A DNA stretch of 64,000 nucleotides, from contig NC_051134.1 of NCBI RefSeq assembly GCF_014839805.1, positions 7,099,170 to 7,163,169 of the forward strand, given 5' to 3'. Position 1 is the first letter of the stretch. Every line of letters begins with the position of its first letter. Origin of the DNA: Manduca sexta (lineage: Eukaryota > Arthropoda > Insecta > Lepidoptera > Sphingidae). Made by a program: the position numbers and the translations under genes. Positions 22,325 through 34,933 of the stretch are shown here, one piece after another. Below the pieces are notes generated by a model. That model was not told the DNA's origin. It saw only the letters and a list, made by a program, of their open reading frames with translations, and did not search any database.

Positions 22325-22576
22325 GTCATGACAACACACATCACGCATTTATCTCCGAAGCGATATGCAGAAGTGCAACCAGTGCACCCTCTTTTCGCTA
22401 AGTGTGTTATGTCCCATGATGTGATAGGGGGCGAGCCTATCGCCATATCGGACACAAATTCCAGACTCAGAAAAATCCAAATATCACTTTGTCCGACCCG
22501 GGATTCGAACCCAGGCCCTCAGAACGCTGCCGTACCGCGCTTGCAGTACAACTACGCCACCGAGTCAGTCAGGACG
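22325..22576 (-). mobile_element. SINE family E copy
   Basis: Minus-strand SINE. Its tRNA-like head is at the right end (gggattcgaacccagg is the inverted box B; ctacgccaccgag the box A region) and the body has gatgtgatagggggcgagcc and tatcgccatatcgg. The flanks agtcatgacaac (22323-22334) and agtcaggacgac (about 22566-22577) match at 10 of 12 bases and may be a worn TSD. Lies 90 bp downstream of the BEL element. Confidence 0.8.
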
Positions 22577-23361
22577 ACGTATGGTTTATCTCTTTCCACC
22601 ACCGATGCAAATATATTTAAAATATTGAATACATAGCACAATCGGGTTAATAAACAAGACCCGATTTTAGTCCGAATTCGAATTTTGTATTAAATTATGT
22701 GAAACCAATTTCACAGTTTCCGTTTTAGTGACAGCAAATGGCCCCCACGCGATATTTAAGTGAATTCGGAAGTAGATAAATTTGTTGGGATTCAAATTGA
22801 TATCATCAAAGGTTTTCACAAAAATACCAACCGCATTAAAATACAACATGAATTAATGTTTCATGTTTAGTTTTTACATCGTATTTAAGAATTCTCGCTA
22901 TCCATTGGGTATAACATATTTACAGTATTTAATGTCCTAGTTTCAACAAGGAACAAAACAGCTTTATATTCAACCTGATTAAAATGAGATAATTCTTTAC
23001 CTGTATCGAAATCCGAACATTCAAATCACGCATCGCTTAAATCAAAGTAATTGTTATCATTGTTCCGTTCCGCGATTATGAACAAGCTCGTCAAACTGTA
23101 TTCCGAAACACGCGCCGATCTAATGAATACAATATGTCAGGACGTGTTATCTCGTGTTCAGTACGCATGACGATGTCACGTACAGGCATACGTTTTAATC
23201 CACGGATAATAAATGCGCACTAATTGCTTGATTTTTGAGCTGGTTTTTGGTTCATGTTCCCCGCATGCTGGTTGCCAAAGCTGACAATCTACCTCGGCTC
23301 ACGCGCTGAGGGTCTTGCAAGAGAAGTACACAATTTTTCCAGATGAATAAATAATTTACAA

Positions 23362-23574
23362 TAATCAAAAATATCGGTGAAGGAAAACATCGTGAGGAAA
23401 CCTGCACATCTGAGAAGTTTTCTGTAGGAATTTCGAAGGTGTGTGAAGTCTACCAAACCGCACTAGGCCAGCGTGGTGGACTAAGGCCTAATCCCTCTCA
23501 GTAGTAGAGGCCCGTGCTCAGCAGTGGCCAAGTATATAATACAGGGCTGATATTATTATTATTAATCAAAAATA
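23362..23574 (+). mobile_element. SINE family A, 5'-truncated, with TSD
   Basis: The body 23374-23562 starts inside the element at cggtgaaggaaaacatcgtg and runs to the ATT tail; the tRNA head is missing. Direct repeats taatcaaaaata at 23362-23373 and 23563-23574 show insertion of an already truncated copy. This is the classic outcome of target-primed reverse transcription that stops early. Confidence 0.88.
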
Positions 23575-25690
23575 AGTAATTCATGGGTAGGCAAAGCAAC
23601 TAAGCACTCGTATCAGTATATGCAATGTGATGCAAGCAGGCATCTCTATACGAAGCGAAAATGTAACTTGTCAACTTAGACTATGAAGGTGAGAATAAAC
23701 AAGAGCATTTGCAAGAGCATTAATATGTAATGTAACTTTACTACAAACGGTCAGGTTCCTAAAGCATTTAATGTACCATTCCTGCAAATGCTTGATGTTC
23801 CGACAAAATGATGCTCAAGGCGATTTAGCCTGTCACATTTCTTTCTATTTTGCGTACTCCACTCCGCGTCACGCGCACTCGAGCCTTGCATCATGAAATG
23901 TTACACCAATATCCTCAATAGTTTTCAAAATCAGATTGTAACAAAACATAGCGCATCGTGCTCGAAGTGCGGCTTAACAAGATTAAAAAAAAGAACATTC
24001 ACGTCGAATTGATAACCTCCTCCTTTTTTTGAAGTCGGTTAAAAACGGTGAATGCTCGATGTTCTTTTAAAAGTAATTGCTCTAGTCTATATTCACCTTC
24101 ATGAAGCGTATTATTTATTAACACATTTAAATATTATATTACCTGTCATTTATCAATTTGCCTTAGTGAATGCTCACTTAAGTCCTTAAATCTGGGGCAC
24201 GGGCTCTTGTTACGGGGCCCGTCATTAACGACCGCCCCACGCGTATCAGACTCGGGTCAAATTGTTGCCTGTTCCAATTTTAACTGACGTTTAATCAAAT
24301 ATAGATTAAATGATGTTTGAATGATGAGATTGATTTGTATTGAGTACGTGTGTTGTTTTAAGTATGTTTTTTTATGACTATAGTGAAATGAAGTCCTAAT
24401 GTCCTAAAGTGCTTTCACTCAAAGCAAATGTTATATTTTGAAAAATATGAGCATCATACTCGCATGGATAGCTATGATCGCACAGGGTTATTTTTTCTGT
24501 TTTATTCGTTTATTTTCTATAGTCACGTACATAAAGAGTAGTAATGCCTTTTTGTCATCTTAAATTACTAATACGATTGTCACGGATTCCATATTAGTCC
24601 ATTTGGGATAGTTGGTAACATAATTCAAATAAATTTAATCCCAAAGTATTTCCCAAACATTCCCGAATTGAAATCGAATCGCTCACCTCCCTTTTCCAAA
24701 CCACTCGCTCGTCTCAAATGTTTAAGGTTTAAGATCGGAAATAGTTTTCCCAGTTTATTTTCAACGGGAACAAATTGCCGGATCCCGTGGGAATCAATTG
24801 TGCTGGATCTGCTCGGTTCCAAGGATCAATTTTGTTTATTGAATCTCCGATCGGTCCGTGACTCGTGGCAGGTATCTGTAGAAACGACATTGTTTATCAT
24901 CTATCGTGTACTCCCATTTTACATTAACATTATTTACAATTGAAACGCTCTGAAAGGTATCAAATGAAACTCGCATACGAAAATATCAATTTATTTTTTG
25001 AGATAATTACAACGACCGTTTGACATAGAAGTATCGAGTTGAATGGCTAACCGAAACAGTAGTGGATGTTCTCGAGACACAAAATGTCAAGTTTAACAGA
25101 TGTGTATTATGAACATGGTACTTAACACGCGAAAAGTACATAAGATTGGAATCATACAGAGAACCGCCGACCTAATACTTTAATTTCACACAAGGACAAA
25201 GCTGACCATTAAATAACGAGAAATAACTGATATAAATATAGCCTATTTTATGGTAGAGAATCTGTGTCTGCCGGAGTCAAGAAATAGTTTTCATACCAGC
25301 TTTCCGTCTTTCTTAGAATTAAATAGCATTTTTTTCTTCTTGGCACCAGTTTAAAATATTCAAAAATATAACCTACTTCACATAAAAAACATACAGAGCG
25401 GCTGCGCGGCGCCGGTGGCTCCGAGCATTCCGGTCCATCGCAGCATCCCGTGTGAGGTCATTAGTTCAGCTAAAAGATAATAATAATAACATTGGGAGCA
25501 GTTGGCAAGCGAGGAGCGACAACACACTAGCGCTGTTTGAGCTGAGAGGCGCGAGCGGGAATAGAAGACACAAAATTGTATATAGTGGATATTATACAAA
25601 ATTATATTTATGTAACTTGACGGAACTCGCGGTTTTGCGTTTAAAGCCTTTTCCACTACTTCTTCTTCTTCTTGGTCGTGTTCTTCTTTA
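23575..25690. other. No recognised gene; some G+C-rich patches
   Basis: Mostly AT-rich. 24185-24265 is G+C-richer (gggcacgggctcttgttacg and following), and 24660-24880 has open frames on both strands without known domains. 25380-25560 is also G+C-richer. None shows enough to call a gene. Confidence 0.35.
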
Positions 25691-25699
25691 TTGAAGGTC

Positions 25700-25880
25700 G
25701 TGTCACTGGAAGGCCTTCGTGGTTTTATGTATAAGATCTTTCCATTTTATTCGCTTTTCGGCTTCTTTTAAGGCAGTCGCAATGGACAATCCAGTGAGGG
25801 CCGTCACTTGGTCTACCCAATGGATAAGTGTTCGACCGCGAGGTCTTTTGCTTTCTACTTTACTTATTTTTTTGTTAACT
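25700..25880 (-). pseudogene. LINE ORF2 C-terminal remnant
   Basis: The minus-strand translation contains ESKRPRGRTLIHWVDQVTAL, then TALKEAEKR, W-K-D-L and a stop. This is the RPRGRxxxxWxDxV...R..W+.L pattern of a non-LTR retrotransposon reverse transcriptase C-terminus. A different lineage from 13564 and 55437, judged by the KRPRGR motif. 5'-truncated, about 60 residues left. Confidence 0.6.
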
Positions 25881-26029
25881 ACAAAAGTCTATAAATCACG
25901 GTAGCAATCCAAAGCGTCGTCTGGACGACACAAGCCCCATCTATATAAAAAAATCAAATTAAACAATTCAAGTAATTCCTATGGGAGCAAATTGCCGGGA
26001 TAAAAATAAACTTTATATTAATTTAGGAC

Positions 26030-26130
26030 ATGATCTATCACTGTACCGCATTCCAAATCCGTTGAACTATTTCTGAATTTACTCCTAACATACATGCAAG
26101 CATTTTACCAACATCCTTTTATATTAGTGA
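26030..26130 (-). repeat. Non-autonomous repeat fragment
   Basis: Minus-strand version of the motif in 53366-53500: a ccaaatccgttgaac segment followed by a tactcctaacatacatgcaa segment and ttttatattagtgagagta. Diverged. Confidence 0.4.
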
Positions 26131-27610
26131 GAGTAAGATCTCTCAAAGCACCGCACGTCGTAGATTGCCTAACCGTGTATTACTACTATTGCAATTTCAA
26201 CTTCTAATTGATTTTAACACTGTTTATGGACAGTTATAATGCCCATCACTTATAATCAATAAATAGCTTCTTTATAACAAACGAGCACGTAAATCACATG
26301 ATTTTGGTGATCTTCACGATAATACTATGAGAATCTAACTGTTTTAAAAATAGGAATAGCTATGACGGCAGCATAATGCACACGTAGTAAACCTACTCGC
26401 ATGTGCTTTCTGTTATCTATAAGTTCGTACCTTGCACCACAAAAGAAAGTCGACAGACGCAGCGCGCACCTCATAAAATATTATAACATGGTAAAAAAGC
26501 GGCGTGTACCCGGCCGACATAATTGTTATGGGATATATGAAAACTTCGCGCCGAGTATTTTCACGTGAAAATAGTCGTTCGGCTGCAACGCCCACTGAGC
26601 CGCGAATATTAAAACCGTAAAGTATATTCTGATAGGTCATAATGTCTGTTTCCTTCACATAAAATAAAATGGTGATTGTTTTTCTTTGATCTCGATAAAT
26701 AACTGAGATATGCTTATGTATATTATACTGGAGATCGCCCATTGGTCAAAATTCGATCGGGTTTCATATTTTTTTGATGTGACCATCATTCTTTTTCTGC
26801 ACTCCACTATATAGACTTTAATCATACCAAATTTCACACGCCTCTGCGCGCGTAATGTGCTTAAAAAGAGTCTTTTTTTACGTATATAAATAATGCTGAT
26901 TAGAAAGTAATAAAGCAACATCCCGCTTAAACAAATTAAAATTAAGCAAAAACATTATTCAGAATATTATATCGCTATGAATATTCCCGTCTTTGATTTA
27001 AAGATGAAATTATTGGGTAGAAATTAAAATCTAAGCAAATTTTAGAATCACAACTATTCCCTGTACATCATACACCATCAAATATATTGACTCAATTCCC
27101 AGAATTCTCCCGGCTTGCCAATAAAGTTAATTCTGGAACAGAACAATGGTCAGCGAATCGAATATACGTGGAGCTGTCACCTCAAGTGTCATTACGCGGT
27201 CTGTGTGGTCACACGACACGATTACAGGACGCGATTAATTGAAACAAGTTCAAACGTTCAAAGGTTTACACTTTACGGGATTCCAAATGTATTAATAACT
27301 AGCTTTTGCTACTAGTTCCTTTCGCAAGTTCTTATCGAATACTTTTGACTGCAGTTTTGTGCTGAAATTTAGTCTTATTAATCTAGTAGTTTAGTGTCTT
27401 CGCTACGTTTTAAATCAATTTATTAGTCCTGAGTAATTAGCTTTCATAATATTTAAAAACATCTTCAAAAACTAACATTTAGTTTTTTCAGAGCCGTTAG
27501 ATCAGCTGATGATAAGTATTTAATAACTATTGACCACCGTCGAAGACTACCCACATTGCCAGACAAATGGGGCTGTATTGTAGTCCGTTACGGAGGATGA
27601 CTGACACACG
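26131..27610. other. No recognised gene
   Basis: AT-rich. Frames at 26413-26742 and 26655-26921 (-) have no domain I recognise. No repeat assigned. Confidence 0.4.
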
Positions 27611-27684
27611 GGCGCCGTGGCTTAGTTGGTTAAAGCGCCTGTCTAGTAAACAGGAGATCGCGAGTTCGAATCTCGCCGGGGCCT
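27611..27684 (+). tRNA. tRNA-Thr: tRNA-Thr (anticodon AGT)
   Basis: A 74-nt cloverleaf. Acceptor strands are GGCGCCG and CGGGGCC, followed by discriminator T. The D-arm contains the box A region (TGGCTTAGTTGG). The anticodon arm is CCTGT-CTAGTAA-ACAGG with AGT at 27645-27647, reading ACU (and ACC/ACA once A34 becomes inosine). The T-arm is perfect: GCGAG-TTCGAAT-CTCGC. No intron; CCA not encoded, as expected in eukaryotes. A T7 run at 27693-27699 is the Pol III terminator. One oddity is a G4:G69 mismatch in the acceptor stem. Otherwise a normal, probably active gene. Confidence 0.95.
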
Positions 27685-27692
27685 ACGTAATA

Positions 27693-27699
27693 TTTTTTT
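27693..27699 (+). terminator. Pol III terminator of tRNA-Thr
   Basis: Seven T residues starting 9 bp after the tRNA 3' end. Confidence 0.85.
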
Positions 27700-28524
27700 A
27701 TTCAATTTTGCAAAAAAAAAACTTAAACAATTCGTTTAACAGTGTAATTGTTTTATAATTAAATCAATCGGAGACGACAAATCATGTTCAATCGTCAAGA
27801 TCAAAAAGCAATTCACAAAATAACGAAACAAACTTCAAATTTAGTTTAACCTCAACAATGGGTGATAAATCTAAAGTGCAAGTACTCCGGTCACTGCAGA
27901 ACAATTTGCAAGCGACGCTCGCTCTGACGACCCATTCCACCAGTGAATCCATTTTAAACTGCACCGCTATTGATTACTTATGTGTATGAAGAATTGCCTT
28001 CTTGGTATAAAGTTTGTGTTTTGGAAGGCGACATACGAACTTAAAAGAAAAACACTATGATCTTCATCAAAAGGCCCAGAGACGATAAATTGATGAATTA
28101 ATTGTTTATAGTAAGGGGTAGGCAAATGACAAAGCGTTGAATGGTGAATGATCACCTTTCATAAACATACGCTTAGGAGAAATGATAGATTCATTGCTAA
28201 ACTTTATGGACGAGGTATAGGAATTTGGAAATGGGAGGTGATAACTGTGCTTCTAGAACCGCAACAAGATAAGACGCAGTTCACGTATGTTTTATGTGCA
28301 ATTTTTGTTCCATCTCGATTCGTTTCTTGATTGACTAGTACCCTATATACCCTGTAGTATGTCAGATCAATTTAGTAGCTACAATATTTTATGAATTAAA
28401 ATTAGGTGTACGGTACACTGTGCTTATTGTTGCACTGGCTGCAATCATCCTCAAACCAGAAGACGACAAATTGCTCACAGCTGATTATTATATAATTATA
28501 ATACGGTCACCGCAACCTTGACTG

Positions 28525-28720
28525 CACGTGATGTGGTCCAGATAGAATATCGACTGAATTGTGGTGAAGAATTATGCCAGCCTGTTTGAACCAGGTGTAC
28601 GAGCACATAGCCTTGTCCCGGAACATGACACATTTATTTGGGTCACTATGGCGGTTCTTAATATCTTGTGTGCAGTGGTCGCTATCCGAGTGGATATAAA
28701 ATATATCCTACCACCTGCAT
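28525..28720 (+). repeat. Repeat family B copy
   Basis: Plus-strand copy: gatgtggtccagatagaata, gaattatgccagcctgtttg, ccttgtcccggaacatgaca, cactatggcggttctta, cttgtgtgcagtggtcgcta and ggatataaaatatatcctac plus cacc. Moderately diverged. Confidence 0.75.
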
Positions 28721-29383
28721 GTAGACAGCATTACAGTAGAAATAAGAAAAGTATTACTAAGAGGGACTTGCATAAGAAAGATCGGTGAGCCGCATCTTAC
28801 AATGTTCTTGTCTTGTTAAATAAGAAAAAGATCTTAATGCATTTCAATAAATAAGTAGTAGAACTGCGTAACTGGGAATTACTTACGTGTCGAAGGTTCT
28901 GTACATTGTAAGCGCGATCTGCATTGCCACATTATTAAATTATAAATGTTATGTAGGCTCACAGAAAAAGCGACCTTCAACACCGTTGTGGCACGGGACT
29001 TTAAAGAAAATTTTCCTTACACTAGTAAATAAATACCATTACCATTAAAAATAAAAACAAACATTTCTTTGTTTTCCCGAAACGTCCCAAACCTTGATGA
29101 TATGTACCCGCAAAAGAAATATCTGAAATGGTTCCGAATGTGGGGCACAAAGGAGACGTCGAAAGGTCACACCACTCGGGGCTTCAAAGAGAATCCGATT
29201 TGCGCGTATGTTTTATTTTTTTTTAATCCTGACGTCCTCAGAGCCGAGTGGAGTTGAGTGTCGAGTAAATCTTTATTACTCAAGTGATGTACGTACTGCG
29301 ATACAGTGTCATGGAATTAAATTATTATTTTGATGTTTTACAAATAAACTTTTTATTTCTTTAAATTAATTTTTTTATTTCTT

Positions 29384-29660
29384 TGAAGAGACGAGCTTGC
29401 TATTCGCCTGATAGTAAACGATACAACCATTCAATACCTTGAATTACAAAGTATTGTTTGATATTCCACTGCGCTCGCCATCCTGAGACATGAAATGTTA
29501 AGTCTTATTACGTCCAATAGCTCTACTCGCTATAACGTCCTTCAAACTGGAACACAACAGTGACTACACTGCTGCTTGACAGCAGAAATAGTCATTGCAG
29601 TGGTACCTATACAAGCGGACTCGCATATATAAGAGACCTAAACCCGGTAAAAATGTTTGC
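29384..29660 (+). repeat. Repeat family C copy
   Basis: Landmarks: gagacgagcttgctattcgc, ccttgaattacaaagtattg, ccactgcgctcgccatcctg, gaacacaacagtgactacac and gcagtggtacctatacaagc, ending near gagacctaaacccggtaaaa. Full-length relative of the minus-strand copy at 56570-56880. Internal shortening at cattcaataccttg. No Pol III boxes seen; class unknown. Confidence 0.72.
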
Positions 29661-30189
29661 TGCTTTTATCATTATTAATATATTTTTTAACTAGCTCTTG
29701 TTTTTTTGTTATAATCAAATTACCATTACGCACTATACGAGTTAAGTAATCTGTGTTAATATAGCACTTGGTATATTTATTTGTCTGCTAAATTTCATCC
29801 AAATTTCCGTTTCGCCTCTGTCTTGGTTCGCTATTTACCATTGGCTTTGATAAGACTTGGACTAAAGACTGTCTGATGGGCAACTAATATATTGCTTACG
29901 GGTTTAATTATTCTAGCAAACATCTTCACAAATTTCTTATTTATAATACTAAATAGAAGGGAAGGGAAGGGAATACTGGGAAATAATACTGGGAAGGCGT
30001 CAGGCACATTTGCAGGTTTCGTCGTTCAGTTTGTTCTGGATGTCTGAACGGCGAGACTGCGGCGACAGCTCTCAGCGCTGTGCTAATCGGCTTAGTTAAG
30101 TTTTCTCGTTGCAGTAAATCTAAGACACCGACGAACTCTTAACATATTTTAGAGGTTAAATGCAAAGAATTGTTTGTCTTGATTCACTA

Positions 30190-30500
30190 TTTATTATCAT
30201 TTTGGAACACAACACGCGAAGCCGCGAGCAAAACGTAATTCGATATAGAACATAAATAGGATTGTATTTACAACAACAGTGTACGAATACACGCATAATC
30301 TTCCTCCCCAAGAGGATTCGTTACCCAAGTCCATGGGCCACCCACAAAACGAATTGTTATTTAGAAATATAAATCCATTCGCATCCCATACTTTACCGTA
30401 AATTTGTTGCAGCGAGCCGGCGATCTGTGGGCCACCGCAAACTGAATTATTATACCGCTCCTCGACTAGACGGTTGGACTTATTCAATTTAGTAGGTTCG
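30190..30500 (-). repeat. Unclassified segment with internal duplication
   Basis: A 96-codon frame on the minus strand (30487-30197) contains two similar blocks, NNSVCGGPQIAGS and NNNSFCGWPMDLGN. They correspond to a DNA duplication of about 95 bp (ggccacccacaaaacgaatt at about 30337; ggccaccgcaaactgaatta at about 30430). The sequence ends in a gcgaagccgcgagcaaaacg stretch typical of transposon ends. More likely a repeat than a protein. Confidence 0.35.
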
Positions 30501-31013
30501 ATTCTCTGGACGGGTCAAACATAAAACAACTACGGCGTGGCTTTGATGCGATTTGAACTAAAGAGACTGTTGGATGAGTGATCTAATCAATAGATACCAG
30601 TTAAATATGCCAAAGAACCTTATAATTGACATTTGGATCAAGCATTATCCTATATCATATTATACGCTAACAATTTCAAAAAAATAAAAATATTTATAAT
30701 CTATTATATAAGTAACTATAACAAATAACGTTAATATACATTATTACTTTTGTAGTGTAAATTACAGTCAATAAAGTGAAACAGAAACACTCCTCAGATG
30801 GGTTGTTTGTATGCCAGCCTTCTACCATAAAAGTCTAGGTTTCTTGCAGAAAATCTAGATTTATTTCACAAAGCTGGAATTTGCAGTCTTAAGATGTACT
30901 CAGCTCGTGTGCAGGGTCGTGTTTTATGAAGTGTACTTTGTATTGCGATAGCGCTTTGTTATAAAACTAAAGATTTACGTGTAAAACATTAAATAAGTAA
31001 GTGTATTGAATTG

Positions 31014-31180
31014 TCTTAGTAGGCCACGAAGTGTGTCGCGTTCCGGGATCAGCCTGTGTATAACCAGTTCCAACAGGCCGGCATAATTGTGACGACCGAA
31101 GAGGGCAAATCTCTCATCAGTCGAAATTCTATTGGACCCCACTCCACTTACCAGGTGCTGTGGCGTCCTTTTTCTGGGCA
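31014..31180 (-). repeat. Repeat family B copy, 3' portion missing
   Basis: Minus-strand: gtgtgtcgcgttccgggatc agcctgtgta, ccaacaggccggcataattg, ctcatcagtcgaaattctat and tggaccccactccacttacc. The half carrying the cggtggtcg motif is absent. Confidence 0.75.
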
Positions 31181-31246
31181 CGTATTAAAAATAATGCGAA
31201 AGTACCGCCTTTAAAACTAGAGGAAATTGACAATGAGTACCAACTA

Positions 31247-31540
31247 TTGTCAATTTTTACATACATACATACATAACATCACGCATTTATCCCCGAAGGG
31301 GTATGCAAAGGCGCAACTAGGGCACCCACTTTTCGCCAAGTATGTTCCGTCCCATGATGTGATAGGGGGCGAGCCTATCGCCATATCGGGCACAAATTCC
31401 AGACTCCGGGCTGATACTGAGCAGATAAACCCAAATATCACTTTGCCCGACCCGGGATTCGAACCCAGGACCTCAGAGCGCTATTGTACCGGACATGCAA
31501 TACAACTACGCCACCGAGGCAGTCTCTCTTGTCAATTTTT
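31247..31540 (-). mobile_element. SINE family E, full length, with 12-bp TSD
   Basis: Body 31259-31528 on the minus strand. The tRNA-like head (right end) has inverted box B gggattcgaacccagg and box A region ctacgccaccgagg. The body has cccatgatgtgatagggggc gagcc and aattccagactccgggctga. The tail is an (ATAC/ATAT)n simple repeat at 31258-31274. The TSD is ttgtcaattttt at 31247-31258 and 31529-31540. The best-preserved member of this family here. Confidence 0.92.
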
Positions 31541-32844
31541 GCTACTTATTAGTTTACGAGAACATATTATTTGCGTTTAATGCCCATAAAATGATTGGGT
31601 AATATAAAATTTACTGATCACCTCGAAGTCAATAACAGCGCATCGCGTAAATATTTGTCTCGGCGTTATGATCCCATGTTATCTTGTTTCGCACTCGGCT
31701 GACTGCGTCATGAAGGCTTAAATAAAAAAAATCTGTTTACAAAATTATTCATTTACTTTTAAAATGTATAAAGCCTCCTGGGGTGGTATATACTGGTCTA
31801 ACAATACTGGATGTGATTTTCTACTGCAGTTCCTGATCGTTTAGGGGAATTGATGTCAGTTGTGACATAACAAATAGAAAATTTTATCGGTTCTCCATTC
31901 TGTCTCATAGAACATCAATGTGCATAGTTGCCAGACGAGTTTTCTTTTTACTATTTGGGGTTTTTGATGCCATGGGAAATTTAGGCGACATTTTTTGCGG
32001 TACTTTTGGTGGAAGATTACTCGATTGACAACAATTATTGTGTATTCCTTCACAAGCAAAACAGCCATTTTGAACTATGAAAAGACCGGGGACCTTGTTT
32101 TAGGTCATTCCACGTTTTTTCCCAAAAACTAATTTTCTGAGACTTCTTCACTCGGTATTGTGAGATTTCATTGAAATCATCTTGACGCAATGCCTTTGGC
32201 TATGAAATATGCCCATCTCACCCTCGCTGGGTTATACTACACTAAAAAAATCCTTAACCCGAGCATCTAAAAAAATAGTACGCAGTCATGAATCTGCTCT
32301 AAAATATTCTCATCTGGTTCCTTATAATTTTTAGCGCTTATCATTAAAACTCAATTGCTCGTCCACCTTTTACTAAAGCCTTGTTTAGAAAAAATAGTCC
32401 ACTTCCCTCAGGTACAGGGAGACGTTTATTAATTCCAATATTCCGAGGTAAACACGATTCAGTAGACAGTGATACCGCAGAGAGGTGAGACTAGCGATTC
32501 GCCCTGATTTATGTACCAATTCCGGCAGCCCGGCCGCTTTATGGCAACAAATATTTTGCTCTTTGAGTTTATACAAATTTTACGCCATGGAAATTTTATT
32601 AAAGCAGTTAAAATATTATTAAGGTGCGAGGCAGGGGCGGTAAATCCAAAGTGTGTCCTCAGGGAGTTGAGCTGTAAGCCTGTTTGCAAATTGGTTTCAT
32701 AGTTTTTATAGGTAGCAATGTTGTAAAAATATGCGAATAGATTGGTTTTGAGTTGAGTTTTTAGACAATTTTTAAACTTGAACGTGGGTGAAGGAGAAAG
32801 TGGACCAGCTGATGATGAGCTAGGTTTATGGAAACCAACCAGTG

Positions 32845-32990
32845 GCGGAGGGTCCATACAATCCGATCCCGGCTGACTTACCTTTATGTAGAATCTAATT
32901 ATCATCAGAAGGATTTGCAGACCGCAATAGTACATATTAATACCTATATGTTGTGTTGGGTTTCCTATGGGAAACTTTCACCATTAGCCC
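32845..32990 (+). repeat. Repeat family G copy
   Basis: Shares gtggcggagggtccatacaa, ccggctgactta, tagaatctaattatcatcag, gatttgcagaccg, tgttgggtttcctatgggaa act with 48246-48420. Non-coding; class unknown. Confidence 0.6.
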
Positions 32991-33927
32991 CTGAAACCCA
33001 CACTGAGAGACATATTACGAGAGACACTTTCAATCTACAACGATTATTAATAAATAAGAACTAGATTAACTTCAATAACTTGACATAAAACAACTTGACA
33101 CCGCACTACATACGTCTATTTATAATGGCCAACAATTTCACCGCCCACAGTCCTTCCATTCAATAAAAGCTTGATATCAAAATAAATTTGAATCTAAATC
33201 AGTTCTTTGCTTGACTATTAATTTCAACCTTTCAATAGAACTTTGAACGTGTATTCACAATAGAGCGGGCTCCATCCAAGCTCAGATCTGGTATTATGCA
33301 AAGCAAATGACGCGTTTTCTTATCTCTCTTGGCTCGGGACATTAACCGAAAAGGTTTTACAACGATAATTAACGAGAAATAAAATAGAGGTCAGATAAAA
33401 AGAAGTCGTTTATAAACGCTAAGTATTTAAAAGAGAATTTTATTTCACTAATTAGAATGCTCATAGAAGTTGCATATTTAATAAATGTTGCTATTAAGAT
33501 GCTGAATGTGCCTCGAGGAATATAATTCGTTTTATTCAAAATATTAATTAATGCGCAAATGGATAATATAAATTTGTTAATTTCTTTGATAATCTGAGGG
33601 ATTAAAAGCTAGAGTAACACGACATAATGCGTATCGACTTGTCTTTCTTGTCGACTTTGCCAGTCAAGGTCAGAATGGCCAGTAGGTTGTCTTTCATAGT
33701 ATGATGAGATGAGCAGGTTCCCGAGACAAGGTCTCTCTATATAAACGTTAACACTGATGGAAAACAACAAATATATGGTTGGAGTGCGGCATCCCCATTT
33801 TTTCCTGAAATTTTAATTAGTTTGACACATGACATACCTCTGAGGCAAATATCCCTTTAGGTATTAAGTCAAACAACCAGTAAACAAACTGCATAATAAT
33901 ATTCTTTTAAACTAGAGTACTTAACTG

Positions 33928-33964
33928 CCTCAGTGGCGTAGTTGAATAGGGTACCGGACTCATT
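33928..33964 (+). repeat. SINE family E head fragment
   Basis: tgcctcagtggcgtagttga atagggtaccggactc is only the first half of the tRNA-derived head (box A side), without box B or body. Confidence 0.55.
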
Positions 33965-34334
33965 TTTGTTCTTTACTATTATCAAATATTTACATAATAT
34001 AAATTATAACACAGAAGGAATTATTGAAATCCGGTAAAAAATCAGCGAGTTATAAGCCTTTGAATTTCAGTAGAAAGGGTAATTAACAAGAAACAGAAAA
34101 GAGACGAAATACCCACATGTGACGTCATCGGGAATTACGAAACGTGCAAAAGAAAGAGATGAAGCGATATCCCCACATCGCGCCCACTTCTGCACATTAT
34201 AATATTTTAAATATGAATTACGCGCTCATTTTTTAACCAATATTTATGCAGTTTTCGCAGGAGTGCTTCTTTTTCGTATTATTAACCATTACATATAGAA
34301 TAATGTACAAAATCAAGCACAGGCCGGTTCCCTA

Positions 34335-34575
34335 TTACAGTACGGCTACAGTGCTATGGTCTCGGGTTCGATCCCCCGTTCCTGCGAGTAGAAAAACCCA
34401 ATAACACTATTGGGATTTCACACTCAGTATCAGCCCCGCGTCTAGAATTTGTGCCCGATATGGCGATAGGCTCGCCCCCTATAACATGAGACGGAGTACA
34501 CGGTGGTATGTGGATACACCGGTTACGTCTCTACCAACCCCTTCGGGTATAAAGAGCGTGAGTGTATGTAGAATA
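34335..34575 (+). mobile_element. SINE family E (second subfamily)
   Basis: Head with box B gggttcgatcccccg, then gcgagtagaaaaacccaata, cactcagtatcagccccgcg, cccgatatggcgataggctc gccccctat, accaaccccttcgggtataa ag and a gtgagtgtatgta tail. The same subfamily as 9506-9737. Confidence 0.78.
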
Positions 34576-34576
34576 C

Positions 34577-34933
34577 TTGCCTTCTCTTTATAATAATAAT
34601 ATCACCCCTGTATTAAATACTGTCCCACTGCTGGGCACGGGCCTCCTCTACTACTGAGAGGGATTAGGTCTTAATCCACCACGCTGGCCCAGTGCGGATT
34701 GGTAGATTTCACACACCCTCGAAAATTCCTATAGAGAATTTCTCAGGTATGCAGGTTTCCTCACGTTGTTCTCCTTCACCGTTAAAGCAAGCGATAATTA
34801 ACAAAGAATACACACATAATTTTTTAGAAAAGTCAGAGGTGTGTGCCCTTGGGATTTAAACCTGCGGACATTCGTCTCGGCAGCCCGTTCCACAACCAAC
34901 TGGGCTATCGCCGCTATTATTGCCTTCTCTTTA
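34577..34933 (-). mobile_element. SINE family A, first of an adjacent pair
   Basis: Body 34591-34919, nearly full length on the minus strand, with an ATT tail at the left and the tRNA head at the right (gggatttaaacctgcgg is a changed box B; ctgggctatcgccgc the head). Flanked by ttgccttctcttta at 34577-34590 and 34920-34933. The tail motif ctgtcccactgctgggcac marks subfamily 2. Confidence 0.9.

Noticed and set aside
31856..32068. Short peptide with PQIVKRKLV and a similar PQLVRRKLV at 54150
   Set aside because: I considered a shared DNA-transposase C-terminus, but similarity is limited to about nine residues in opposite orientations and no catalytic motif is present.
32459..32935. 158-codon open frame (-)
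   Set aside because: Overlaps repeat family G, has mixed low-complexity composition and no domain.
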